Below are positions 1 through 6,552 of a DNA stretch of 8,171 nt, in pieces (the first letter of the stretch is position 1; every line of letters begins with the position of its first letter). Below the pieces are notes generated by a model. It was not told the origin of the DNA. It was given only the letters and a program-made list of their open reading frames with translations, and did no database searches. The stretch comes from CAZDHT01 sp964505325 (GTDB lineage Bacteria; Planctomycetota; PUPC01). Made by a program: the position numbers and the translations under genes. The stretch lies in the NCBI GenBank assembly GCA_964505325.1, contig CAZDHT010000245.1, forward strand, positions 1 to 8,171, written 5' to 3'.

Positions 1-2214
1 TGCCGTACTCCCTCTTCGGTCGATTACCCACTGGAGGCGTTCCTCGCCAAAAACACGGACGGGACACTGGGCGAGAAGCCGCTGCACCACTATGGCCACC
101 GCCACAAGCAATACTGGCCGCAGTGGTCGGCGCGCGAACGCCACGCCGGTCCGTTCCAGATCAAGCCCGGACTGCTGCGCGACGGGCTGAATGTCCTCGC
201 CATCCAGTTCCACCGGGCCGACTACCCGGCGGTCTGCACTCAGAAAGAAGTCGGGCTCTGTTTCGCCACGCTGGGACTGTGCGAGCTGTCGCTGCGCGCG
301 GACACGCCGGCGGACAACATCGTCAGTTCTATCCGGCGCCCGGCCGGCTTCCGCGTGTGGAACGCGGACGCGTGGGGCACCGTCGCCGACACGAGCTACA
401 GCGATCCGACGGAGCCACTGCGGCCCATCCGAATCGAGGCGGCCCGGAACGGCGTCTTCAGCGGCCAAGTGATCGTGGCGTCTGACCGAGCGATTGAAGA
501 CCTGGGTGCGGAGCCGAGCGCCCTGAGCGGCCCGGGCGAAATCCCTACGGAGAGCGTCCGGGTCCGCTACGGGCTCAAGAACCCTTGCTGGGGAGGCGGG
601 TACTTCTCTCGGGCCAACGTGGTTGGCGGGACCCGGTTCGACGTGCTTGTCGACGAGGCCCCCGCCAAGGTCGGGCCGGTCTCGCCCAAGGTGTTCGACG
701 CGCAGTTCTACATCAGGCGGACGCAGCCGACGTTCTGCAAGGAGCTCGGCCTGCCCGGTGTGCCGAGGCTCGAGGCCGTCATCCCCGTGTGGCTCGACGT
801 CCGCGTGCCCAGGGACGCGAAGCCGGGCCTCTACAAGGGAACGCTCACCATCGGCGCCCGGAATGTGACGCCGGTCACGGTGCCTATCGAGCTGAATGTC
901 GCCGACTGGACGCTGCCGGACGCCAAGGACCGCACGTCGATCCTCTTCATCTACCAGTCGCCGGATACGCTGGCCGAGTACTACAAGGTCCCGCGCTGGT
1001 CGGAGAAGCACTGGGCGTTGATCGAGGGTTCGCTCCGGCTCATGGGCGAGGCGGGCAGCATCGGCCTGCACTTCCCGCTGCTCGCCAAGACCCAGCCCGG
1101 CAACGTCGAGCCGATGGTCGTGTGGGTCAAGAAGGGGGGCGGCTACGAGTACGACTTCACCGTCTTCGACCGCTACCTGGAGACGGCGCTGAAGTACCAT
1201 CCGGTCGAGCAGCTCAAGGCCATCGTTCTCTACGTGTGGGGCTACGAGTGCGGCAATCCCCGCAACAAGAAGATCCGCGACAGCCTCGACTACCGCGAGA
1301 AGAACACGCGCGGGCCGCTGGTGACGGTGCTCGACCCGACGACGGGCAAGAAGTCGGAGCTGCGCCTGCCCGACTACGCGCGGCCGGAGGCCGAGAAGCT
1401 CTGGCGCCCGCTCTTGCTCGCGGTGAAGGAGCGCCTCGCCAAGAAGGGCCTGGCCAACCGCATCATGCTGGGGATCAGCTCCGACCCGGGCACGCTCCCC
1501 GAGCACGTCGGCATGTTCCAACGGATCCTCCCGGGCGTGAGTTGGTTCCGCGACTCGCACTTCGACCGGCGCTCCGTCGGCGCCGATCCCAAGAACCGGC
1601 GCAAGACGATGCGCGTCGGCTACAATTCCATCGTATGGAGCGGCTGGATTCCCGACCCGAAGACGCAGCGCCGCCACGGCTGGCGGCACGACCCGAAGCA
1701 TCTTATCCTGAGCTTCAACCGCGCCGGGGTCGGGTCACTCAACATGCACGGCTTCGCGTCGCCGTGGACCTGCCACATGGCGATGGAAAGCACGCTGGCC
1801 CTGGGCCGCCACGGCATCGGCCGCATCGGCGCCGATTATTTCCGCTTCTACGGCCGCTACCGGACCAGCACCATCGACAACCGCTGGCCGGGCGCGCAGA
1901 TCGGCGGCGCCCTCGGAATCCATCACGGCACCTCCGACCTGCTTGGGCCGCGGCCGGACGGCCCGGCGCCCACGGTGCGGCTGCGCAACCTGCTCCTCGG
2001 CGTGCAGGAGGCCGAGGCCCGCGTCTTCATCGAGAAAGCGTTGCTCGCAAAAAAAATGCCCGCGGACCTTGCGAAGAAATGCCAAGACCTGCTGGACGAC
2101 CGGACCGACGCCATCCGGATGTGGCCGCTGCAATCGAGCGCCGGCAGCGCCGGCTGGCGCGGCAGCATCCGCCGGCTGTTCGAGTACGCAGCAGAAGTCG
2201 CCGCCGCGAAGTAG
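1..2214 (+). CDS. Partial glycoside-hydrolase-like protein (DUF4091/GH123-type architecture), 5' end missing
   Basis: The reading frame is open from base 1 to a TAG at 2212-2214, giving 737 visible residues with the start upstream of the window. Visible residues 50-75 (FQIKPGLL, NVLAIQFHRA) look like a galactose-binding jelly-roll edge, as in exported polysaccharide-active proteins. Residues 261-307 (PVWLDVRVPRDAKPGLYKG ... ADWTLPD) match the beta-sandwich that precedes the barrel in DUF4091 and GH123-like proteins. Residues 310-620 fit a TIM-barrel-like domain ending in GIGRIGADYF (605-614). Residues 661-737 are helical (EAEARVFIEKAL). Family knowledge suggests a role in breaking down or binding complex glycans outside the cytoplasm, but the signal peptide, if any, is off the window and the substrate cannot be named. 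No adjacent Asp-Glu pair typical of GH123 catalysis is seen in the barrel; a related-looking spot reads SSDPG (493-497). In-frame GTG at 355 is an internal codon, not the start. The 3' end meets the minus-strand neighbour 6 bases away. Confidence 0.72.
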   Translation, partial: CRTPSSVDYPLEAFLAKNTDGTLGEKPLHHYGHRHKQYWPQWSARERHAGPFQIKPGLLRDGLNVLAIQFHRADYPAVCTQKEVGLCFATLGLCELSLRADTPADNIVSSIRRPAGFRVWNADAWGTVADTSYSDPTEPLRPIRIEAARNGVFSGQVIVASDRAIEDLGAEPSALSGPGEIPTESVRVRYGLKNPCWGGGYFSRANVVGGTRFDVLVDEAPAKVGPVSPKVFDAQFYIRRTQPTFCKELGLPGVPRLEAVIPVWLDVRVPRDAKPGLYKGTLTIGARNVTPVTVPIELNVADWTLPDAKDRTSILFIYQSPDTLAEYYKVPRWSEKHWALIEGSLRLMGEAGSIGLHFPLLAKTQPGNVEPMVVWVKKGGGYEYDFTVFDRYLETALKYHPVEQLKAIVLYVWGYECGNPRNKKIRDSLDYREKNTRGPLVTVLDPTTGKKSELRLPDYARPEAEKLWRPLLLAVKERLAKKGLANRIMLGISSDPGTLPEHVGMFQRILPGVSWFRDSHFDRRSVGADPKNRRKTMRVGYNSIVWSGWIPDPKTQRRHGWRHDPKHLILSFNRAGVGSLNMHGFASPWTCHMAMESTLALGRHGIGRIGADYFRFYGRYRTSTIDNRWPGAQIGGALGIHHGTSDLLGPRPDGPAPTVRLRNLLLGVQEAEARVFIEKALLAKKMPADLAKKCQDLLDDRTDAIRMWPLQSSAGSAGWRGSIRRLFEYAAEVAAAK

Positions 2215-2220
2215 CGGAAA

Positions 2221-4197
2221 CTACGCCGGAAACAGACCCTCACCCCGGTAGTTCGAGCGGTTGTGCCCCGGCGGAAAGCGCCGGCAAGTGCGCGCGCCTT
2301 CGCCGATGGTGTCAGCCCCGTAAATCCATAGCGCGTTCTCATCCCACAGCAGGACCTGGTCCCGCCCCGTGCCAAGCAGGTCGGTGACGTCGGCGCACAA
2401 CTCCGGGTGCCCATCGTCCGGGAACGGCACGACCTGCCTGCCGAGGCCGTCGATCATCCCGCCATGCCGGACGCTTCCGCTGAGCAGGCACAGCGGACGG
2501 CATAGCCCGCTCCAATCGGCCGGGCAGATGACCTGGCCGTTGTCGGTGATCTCGCGAAACCACAGCCGGCGGCCGGTGCAATCGTGGAACGACACGATGC
2601 CCGGCTCGCCCCAGTACGTCGTGGTGAAGAACTGCACGCCGTCGAGGTCGTCGCGGTAGGGCGCCGCCGACAGCCGCTGCGCGTGGCCGAGCATCTCGCG
2701 GTGCAGGATGTTGCCCTCCAGGTCCCAGACCATGAAGCCCTCGTTGCCGGCGACCACGGCGATCTGGACCGGCGCCCCCTCGCCGCCGAACCGGCCGATC
2801 ACGATCTCGTCCACGTGGTCGGCCGTGATGCCCAGGTCGAACATCGTGCCCCCGTCCGGCCGCAGGCCCGTGTAGCCCACGATCACCTCGTCCTTCCCGT
2901 CGCCGTCCACGTCGTACGGCGCGGGGAAGTGGCCGGTGTTCAGCGCGCGGGTCCACAGCACCTCGAAGTTCCGGTCCAGCGCCCAGATGTCGCGGTAGCG
3001 GTTCTTGATGAGGATTTCCTCCGCGCGGCCGCGGCCGGACAGGTCGGCGAAGGCGATCGAGTCGACGTTGAGCCGCCCGAAGTCGTCCTCGTGACCGGCG
3101 GGCGCGGTCGGGGTCGGCACGCGGAGCCGTTCCTCGCCGGTCGCGCCGTCGAGCACGATCAGGTGGAAGTGGCGGTAGAGGATCACCTCGTCGCGTCCGT
3201 CGCCGTCGAGGTCGTACACCTGGAACGGCAGGTCGGCGGTGAGGATTTCAGCGGCGGCGGGGTGATTGGTCCGCGTGCTGATCTGGTTCGCCGTCGGGCC
3301 GGGCACGCCGTAGTCCCACAGAACGTTGCCGTCGAGGTCGACCGCTGTGAGCGAGCGGATGTGATTGTAGTTGTCGTTGAGGCCGCGCTTGGTGCAGCGG
3401 CCGACGACGATCTCCTTGCGGCCGTCGCCGTCGATGTCGCCGATGCGCAACTGCCGCCCGCCCACGCGGCGGTGGAGGTCGATGCGTTTCAACAGAACCG
3501 CCTGGGGGGTGCGCTCGCGCGCCGCCGCCTCGTCGCGCTCAGCGCCGGCAACGAGAGCATCAAACGCCCCGACCGCGCCCTCGTCCATCCACGCCTTCAC
3601 GTGGTGGAACTCGGCGGTGCCGCCCGCGAACAGGCCGACCTTGCCGCGCTCGATCGGCAGCTTCTCGACGTCCAGTACGCTCGTCCCATCGACGGCAACG
3701 TGAAGCTGGTCCCCGTCGAGCTGCACGCTGATCACGTGCACGGCGTCAAGGTCCGCCTCGAACTCGCGCGCGCCCAGCACGTGCAGCTCCGTCTCGTCGC
3801 GGTGCAGCACGGCCAGCCGTTCGCCGTCGAGCAGGACCCGGATGTGCTGCCGGGCGGTGCGATAGCGCACCAGCAGGCCCGACGGATTGCGCGAGAGCAG
3901 CCGCAGCGCGACTTCGGCGTGGTAGTCGCCCCAGCGGTCGTCGCCGGTGACCAGCACGCCGCCGTCGACCAGGTCGCCCTCGTGGTTGGTCGAGTGCTCG
4001 AGGTATTGTGCGCCGCCGTCCTGCATCACGGCCCACTGCGGCGCGGTCCGTGAGTACGAGCAGGTCGCCTCGTACCACCCGCCGCGGTCCCCGGGCGGCT
4101 GCATCACGTGGTACTCGCCGTGCGCCGTATATAAGAACGGCAGGAAGCCCAGAGGCAGCTTCGAGAAATCCTCGTCAAAGAGAATACGTTCCGGCAT
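2221..4197 (-). CDS. LamG-like plus FG-GAP/VCBS beta-propeller protein, possibly polysaccharide-lyase-like
   Basis: The protein has 658 residues. Residues 1-205 are beta-rich and resemble a concanavalin-type/DUF1080 sandwich (GLLVRYRT, VHVISVQLDGDQLHVAVDG, GKVGLFAGGTAEFHHVKAW). Residues 240-630 hold a run of FG-GAP-type calcium-loop motifs: DIDGDG (254), DLDGDG (329), DLSGRG (385), DVDGDG (429) and a weaker DVTDLLGTG (603), each followed by an acidic/hydrophobic strand such as DEVIVG. This predicts a calcium-dependent beta-propeller. Rhamnogalacturonan lyases of PL11 share this kind of propeller, so a lyase or carbohydrate-binding role is possible, but no catalytic residue can be assigned. 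The start at 4197 is chosen because GAGGAG (4204-4209) sits 6 bases upstream and the protein similarity begins at MPERILFDEDF. The frame stays open for 66 more codons, but that extension is Arg/Ser/Cys-rich, runs through the promoter region and looks non-coding. No signal peptide is visible, which is odd for this architecture. It is transcribed divergently from the dehydrogenase operon. Confidence 0.82.
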   Translation of the reverse strand: MPERILFDEDFSKLPLGFLPFLYTAHGEYHVMQPPGDRGGWYEATCSYSRTAPQWAVMQDGGAQYLEHSTNHEGDLVDGGVLVTGDDRWGDYHAEVALRLLSRNPSGLLVRYRTARQHIRVLLDGERLAVLHRDETELHVLGAREFEADLDAVHVISVQLDGDQLHVAVDGTSVLDVEKLPIERGKVGLFAGGTAEFHHVKAWMDEGAVGAFDALVAGAERDEAAARERTPQAVLLKRIDLHRRVGGRQLRIGDIDGDGRKEIVVGRCTKRGLNDNYNHIRSLTAVDLDGNVLWDYGVPGPTANQISTRTNHPAAAEILTADLPFQVYDLDGDGRDEVILYRHFHLIVLDGATGEERLRVPTPTAPAGHEDDFGRLNVDSIAFADLSGRGRAEEILIKNRYRDIWALDRNFEVLWTRALNTGHFPAPYDVDGDGKDEVIVGYTGLRPDGGTMFDLGITADHVDEIVIGRFGGEGAPVQIAVVAGNEGFMVWDLEGNILHREMLGHAQRLSAAPYRDDLDGVQFFTTTYWGEPGIVSFHDCTGRRLWFREITDNGQVICPADWSGLCRPLCLLSGSVRHGGMIDGLGRQVVPFPDDGHPELCADVTDLLGTGRDQVLLWDENALWIYGADTIGEGARTCRRFPPGHNRSNYRGEGLFPA

Positions 4198-4203
4198 CGG
4201 ACA

Positions 4204-4209
4204 CTCCTC
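4204..4209 (-). promoter_or_regulatory. Ribosome binding site fixing the start of the propeller gene
   Basis: On the minus strand this reads GAGGAG, followed by six bases and then ATG at 4197. It decides between the long open frame beginning at 4395 and the shorter protein beginning MPERIL. Confidence 0.75.
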
Positions 4210-4232
4210 GGTTGGTTTGCGCGTGAAGTGTG

Positions 4233-4261
4233 ATGATAGACCTGTCGCCGGCAATTCACAA
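4233..4261 (-). promoter_or_regulatory. Candidate sigma70-type promoter for the propeller gene
   Basis: On the minus strand the -35 is TTGTGA (4256-4261), followed by a 17-base spacer and the -10 TATCAT (4233-4238), which matches five of six consensus bases. Transcription would begin near 4226, giving a leader of about 28 bases that contains the GAGGAG ribosome site. The spacing and the position before the start codon fit well. It is predicted by eye only, and sigma factor preferences in these phyla are poorly known. Confidence 0.5.
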
Positions 4262-4274
4262 GGGACGAATTGCC
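4250..4274. promoter_or_regulatory. Perfect inverted repeat, likely operator of the divergent promoters
   Basis: The arms GGCAATTC (4250-4257) and GAATTGCC (4267-4274) are perfect reverse complements separated by nine bases. The dyad lies over the -35 of the minus-strand promoter and ends three bases before the -35 of the plus-strand promoter, so a dimeric regulator bound here could affect both. No regulator gene for it is present in the window. It is not followed by a T-run and lies between two start sites, so it is not a terminator. Confidence 0.55.
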
Positions 4275-4276
4275 CG

Positions 4277-4286
4277 CTTGCGCAAG
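4277..4286. promoter_or_regulatory. Ten-base palindrome CTTGCGCAAG over the plus-strand -35
   Basis: CTTGCGCAAG is a perfect palindrome containing the -35 hexamer TTGCGC. A related TTTGCGCG occurs at 4217-4224 near the opposite promoter. It could be a second protein-binding site, or simply a chance palindrome in GC-rich DNA. Confidence 0.25.
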
Positions 4287-4306
4287 TCCAGCGCCTGACG
4301 TACCAT
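4278..4306 (+). promoter_or_regulatory. Candidate sigma70-type promoter for the dehydrogenase operon
   Basis: TTGCGC (4278-4283) and TACCAT (4301-4306) each match four of six consensus bases and are separated by exactly 17 bases. Transcription would start near 4313, leaving an untranslated leader of about 97 bases before ATG 4410. It is weaker than the divergent partner, which would suit activation by a factor bound at the adjacent inverted repeat. Confidence 0.35.
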
Positions 4307-4409
4307 AAACTGGCCTGAACCCTTCGGACAGGGCGCTCGACAGAACTCCGGGAGCACGACACCAAGGGAACACGCCGTTCACCATACCACGACACGAGAG
4401 GACCTGCAC

Positions 4410-5516
4410 ATGAGCGACACGGTCAAGCTTGGCATCATCGGAGTGGGCCAGATCGGCAAGAGTCACCTAAAGGAGTACGCGGACATCCCCGACGCAGAGA
4501 TCGTCGCCGCCGCCGACATCGACGAGCCGGAACTCCGTCGCGTCGCGGAGGAATACGGCATCGGCCGCGTCTTCACCAACTTCCGCGAGCTGCTGGAGAT
4601 CGACGAGATCCAGGCCGTCGACGTGTGCCTGCACAATAACCTGCACGCGCCGGTGTGCATCGCCGCGATGGAGGCGGGTAAGGACGTCTACTGCGAGAAG
4701 CCGCTCGCCGGCAGCTTCGTCGACGCCAGGGCGATGGTCGACGCGGGCGAGCGCACCGGCCGCAAGCTGGCGATGCAGGCGAACACCCTGTTCGCCAAGG
4801 AGACCAAGGCGGCCCAACGCCTCATCGCCGAGGGCTACCTGGGCACGCCCTACTATGCGAAATCGAGCTACTACCGCCGCCGCGGCCGGCCGTTCGTGGA
4901 CGGCTATGGCGCGGCGGACTTCGTGAACACGCGGACCGCGGCCGGCGGCGCCCTGTTCGACATGGGCATTTACCACATCGTACAGGTCCTCCACCTGCTC
5001 GGCAATCCCGAGGTGCTCACCGTCAGCGGCGCCACCCACCAGGAGATCCCGATGTACGAGGACCGGCGCAAGGAGAGCGGCTACGGCGTCGAGGAGCTGG
5101 GCGTCGGCTTCGTGCGGCTCGACGGCGGCGTCACCTTCTTCATCGAGGAGGCGTGGGCCATCCACCTCGGCGGCACGGACGGCTCGAAGATCGTCGGCCC
5201 CAAGGGCGGCGTCTCGCTCAGCCCGTTCGCCTACCACGCCACCATCGCGGACATGGAGATGGACGGCGAGTTCCAGCTCGACAGGGCCGACTGGCGGTGG
5301 CGCCAGTGCATCGAGAACCACGATGCCTACCAGAGCGCCCAGCACCACTGGGTCGCCGCGTTGCAGGGCCGCATCGAGATGATCGACACCGCCGGCCTCG
5401 GCCTGGCGATGATGAAGATCGGCGAGGGCGTCTACCTGTCGCAGAAGCTGGGGCGCGAAGTGACCGCCGCCGAGATCGAGGAGGCGTCGGTATCCAACGT
5501 GGTCACGGACCTTTGA
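4410..5516 (+). CDS. Gfo/Idh/MocA family NAD(P)-dependent sugar oxidoreductase
   Basis: This 368-residue protein has the usual length and layout of the Gfo/Idh/MocA family, cytoplasmic enzymes that oxidise or reduce a hydroxyl on sugars, inositols or related polyols. The N-terminal Rossmann domain (1-125) shows GVGQIG (11-16) for the dinucleotide and CEKPLAG with the family catalytic Lys97. The C-terminal alpha/beta domain carries GGALFDMGIYH, including Asp184 and His189, the usual substrate-site Asp/His pair. The start ATG is supported by GAGAGGA (4396-4402) seven bases upstream. The next gene begins 11 bases after the stop, so the two are almost certainly cotranscribed. Pairing with a TIM-barrel isomerase is typical of inositol or uncommon-sugar catabolism, but the exact substrate is not readable from the sequence. 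No truncation or frameshift is apparent. Confidence 0.93.
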   Translation: MSDTVKLGIIGVGQIGKSHLKEYADIPDAEIVAAADIDEPELRRVAEEYGIGRVFTNFRELLEIDEIQAVDVCLHNNLHAPVCIAAMEAGKDVYCEKPLAGSFVDARAMVDAGERTGRKLAMQANTLFAKETKAAQRLIAEGYLGTPYYAKSSYYRRRGRPFVDGYGAADFVNTRTAAGGALFDMGIYHIVQVLHLLGNPEVLTVSGATHQEIPMYEDRRKESGYGVEELGVGFVRLDGGVTFFIEEAWAIHLGGTDGSKIVGPKGGVSLSPFAYHATIADMEMDGEFQLDRADWRWRQCIENHDAYQSAQHHWVAALQGRIEMIDTAGLGLAMMKIGEGVYLSQKLGREVTAAEIEEASVSNVVTDL

Positions 5517-5527
5517 GGAGATCGCGA

Positions 5528-6340
5528 ATGAAAGTCGGCATCAGCGCGTGGAGCTACCGGTGGTTGTTCGGCAACGGCAAGATGACCTACGCGGCGTTCC
5601 TCGACGAGGTCAAACGCCGGAAGGCGGACAGCTTCGAGATTTTCCCCGGCTTCCTCGACGAGGAACGGGTCGAGTCGCAGGTCAAGCAGATCGCGAAGAA
5701 GGCGAAGCGGCTCCGCCTGGGCATCTCGAGCCTGATCGTGTGCAACGACTTCGCCCGCCCCGCCGCAACCGAGCGCGCCGAACAGGTCGAGCGGATGAAG
5801 CGGTTCATCGATGCCGCCGCCGACGCCGGCGTGCGCCGGCTCAACACTTTCACCGGCTACCACATCGACGGGCAGGACCCGACGATGGAGTACATGCGGG
5901 TGATCGACGCCTACCGCGAGGTGATGCCGCTGGCCGAGAAGCGGAAGGTCCCGCTCTGCATCGAGAACCACAGCTCGGTCTGCCGCGACGCCGACAGCCT
6001 GCTCGCCATCATCCGCGCCGTGGGCAGCCCGGCCCTGCGCACCAATCCCGATCCCACCAACTTCTGCCGCGGCTACCAGACCGGCGACGACCGCATGCGG
6101 GAGATCATCTACACAGAGACCGAGAAGTTCGCTCCGCTGATGGCCAACGCACACCTCAAGATGGGCACGTTCGACGCGAAGGGCAACGCCGAGTTCGTCG
6201 ACATCGCGCGGCTCATCCGCATCTTCCGAAAGGCGAAGTACACCGGCGACCTGGTCATCGAGTACAACGGCCAGGGCGATCCGCGCGAGTCGGTCGCCAA
6301 AGGCATCGCGCAACTGCGGCGGTTGCTGCGCGGACGCTGA
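5528..6340 (+). CDS. Sugar phosphate isomerase/epimerase family protein (AP-endonuclease-2-like TIM barrel)
   Basis: This 270-residue single-domain protein begins MKVGISAWSY, the usual first strand of xylose-isomerase-like TIM barrels. The expected metal-site residues can be placed: Glu146 in CIENH, Asp175 in NPDPTNF, His209 in NAHLKMG and Glu245 in VIEYNG. They fit a divalent-metal enzyme that interconverts ketoses or aldoses or epimerises a sugar or inositol derivative in the cytoplasm. The ribosome site GAGGAG (5515-5520) overlaps the stop of the upstream dehydrogenase and lies seven bases from the ATG, so translation is probably coupled. The two enzymes likely act in consecutive steps on the same sugar. 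The specific reaction is unknown, and members of this fold also include AP endonucleases and dehydratases. The frame is also open upstream of 5528, but that part is the out-of-frame shadow of the dehydrogenase gene. Confidence 0.92.
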   Translation: MKVGISAWSYRWLFGNGKMTYAAFLDEVKRRKADSFEIFPGFLDEERVESQVKQIAKKAKRLRLGISSLIVCNDFARPAATERAEQVERMKRFIDAAADAGVRRLNTFTGYHIDGQDPTMEYMRVIDAYREVMPLAEKRKVPLCIENHSSVCRDADSLLAIIRAVGSPALRTNPDPTNFCRGYQTGDDRMREIIYTETEKFAPLMANAHLKMGTFDAKGNAEFVDIARLIRIFRKAKYTGDLVIEYNGQGDPRESVAKGIAQLRRLLRGR

Positions 6341-6537
6341 GCATGTGCGCGGCGGAAGAACGGAGACACCTGTGACCGGACGCGAGAGAGTCGCGGCGAC
6401 GTGCTCGCCCGATGGCGCCCGCGAGCTGGGTGCGCGATGACGCGGAACAGGGCCATCCAGAGTGTAACTGCTTAATAAGGAGCTGCTTGTGCCGCAGAGG
6501 GGAGTCTTGTTTTTCTCTTGACGTATAATAATACGTC
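6341..6537 (+). other. Gap between sugar operon and HTH module, with mini-ORFs
   Basis: There is no full gene here. Four mini-ORFs follow one another: 6343-6375 (ATG), 6372-6440 (GTG), 6437-6475 (ATG) and 6489-6521 (GTG). The first three overlap by GTGA and ATGA, and the last has a perfect AAGGAG at 6477-6482. A GCTCGC/GCGAGC stem (6403-6408 with 6421-6426) lacks a T-run, so no convincing intrinsic terminator ends the sugar operon. Composition shifts from GC-rich to AT-rich after about 6460. Confidence 0.5.
6372..6440 (+). pseudogene. Possible 5' remnant of a uroporphyrinogen-decarboxylase-family gene
   Basis: A GTG start with GGAG (6362-6365) six bases upstream opens 22 codons that begin VTGRERVAA and end at TGA 6438-6440. 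UroD/MtaA-like proteins common in planctomycete-type sugar clusters very often begin M-T-x-R-E-R-V. After the first nine residues nothing resembles that family. It may be the stump of a third operon gene lost when the HTH module arrived, or a chance match. Confidence 0.2.
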
Positions 6538-6546
6538 ATGTATACT
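6518..6546 (+). promoter_or_regulatory. Strong promoter of the HTH/nucleotidyltransferase module
   Basis: TTGACG (6518-6523), a 17-base spacer and TATACT (6541-6546) match the sigma70 consensus at five of six bases in each hexamer. The expected start of transcription, 6 to 7 bases past the -10, is 6552-6553, which is the A of the ATG at 6553. A perfect TATAAT also occurs at 6524-6529. It has no good -35 at the right distance, and if used it would place the start near the ATG at 6538. Confidence 0.6.
6519..6538. promoter_or_regulatory. Perfect palindrome in the promoter spacer, likely autoregulatory operator
   Basis: The arms TGACGTAT (6519-6526) and ATACGTCA (6531-6538) are exact reverse complements around AATA. 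The site covers most of the -35 and nearly all of the spacer, so a bound dimer would block RNA polymerase. The adjacent gene encodes an HTH protein, and the layout matches autoregulated antitoxin operons. Confidence 0.65.
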
Positions 6547-6552
6547 TTTCAT

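Noticed and set aside
585..2387. 600-codon open frame overlapping the glycoside-hydrolase-like gene
   Set aside because: Rich in Arg, Ala, Gly and Pro with no family-like motifs; a shadow frame caused by high GC, while the other frame shows clear domain motifs.
2584..4053. 489-codon plus-strand frame opposite the propeller gene
   Set aside because: Val/Ala/Asp/His-rich low-complexity product mirroring the minus-strand codons; the minus-strand frame has repeated DxDGDG motifs and a good ribosome site.
4198..4395. 66-residue N-terminal extension of the propeller protein
   Set aside because: It crosses both predicted promoters and the operator, is Arg/Ser/Cys-rich, and the start at 4197 has a good GAGGAG.
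5153..5527. N-terminal extension of the isomerase frame inside the dehydrogenase gene
   Set aside because: Arg/Pro/Gly-rich out-of-frame product; ATG 5528 with GAGGAG and the typical MKVGISAWSY beginning is clearly the start.
6403..6426. GCTCGC/GCGAGC stem as a transcription terminator of the sugar operon
   Set aside because: 12-base loop, six-base stem and no following T-run; the T-rich stretch at 6507-6519 has no good hairpin directly before it.
6524..6529. Perfect TATAAT as the main -10 of the HTH module
   Set aside because: No acceptable -35 lies 16 to 18 bases upstream; TTGACG-N17-TATACT is a better pair. It is kept only as an alternative.
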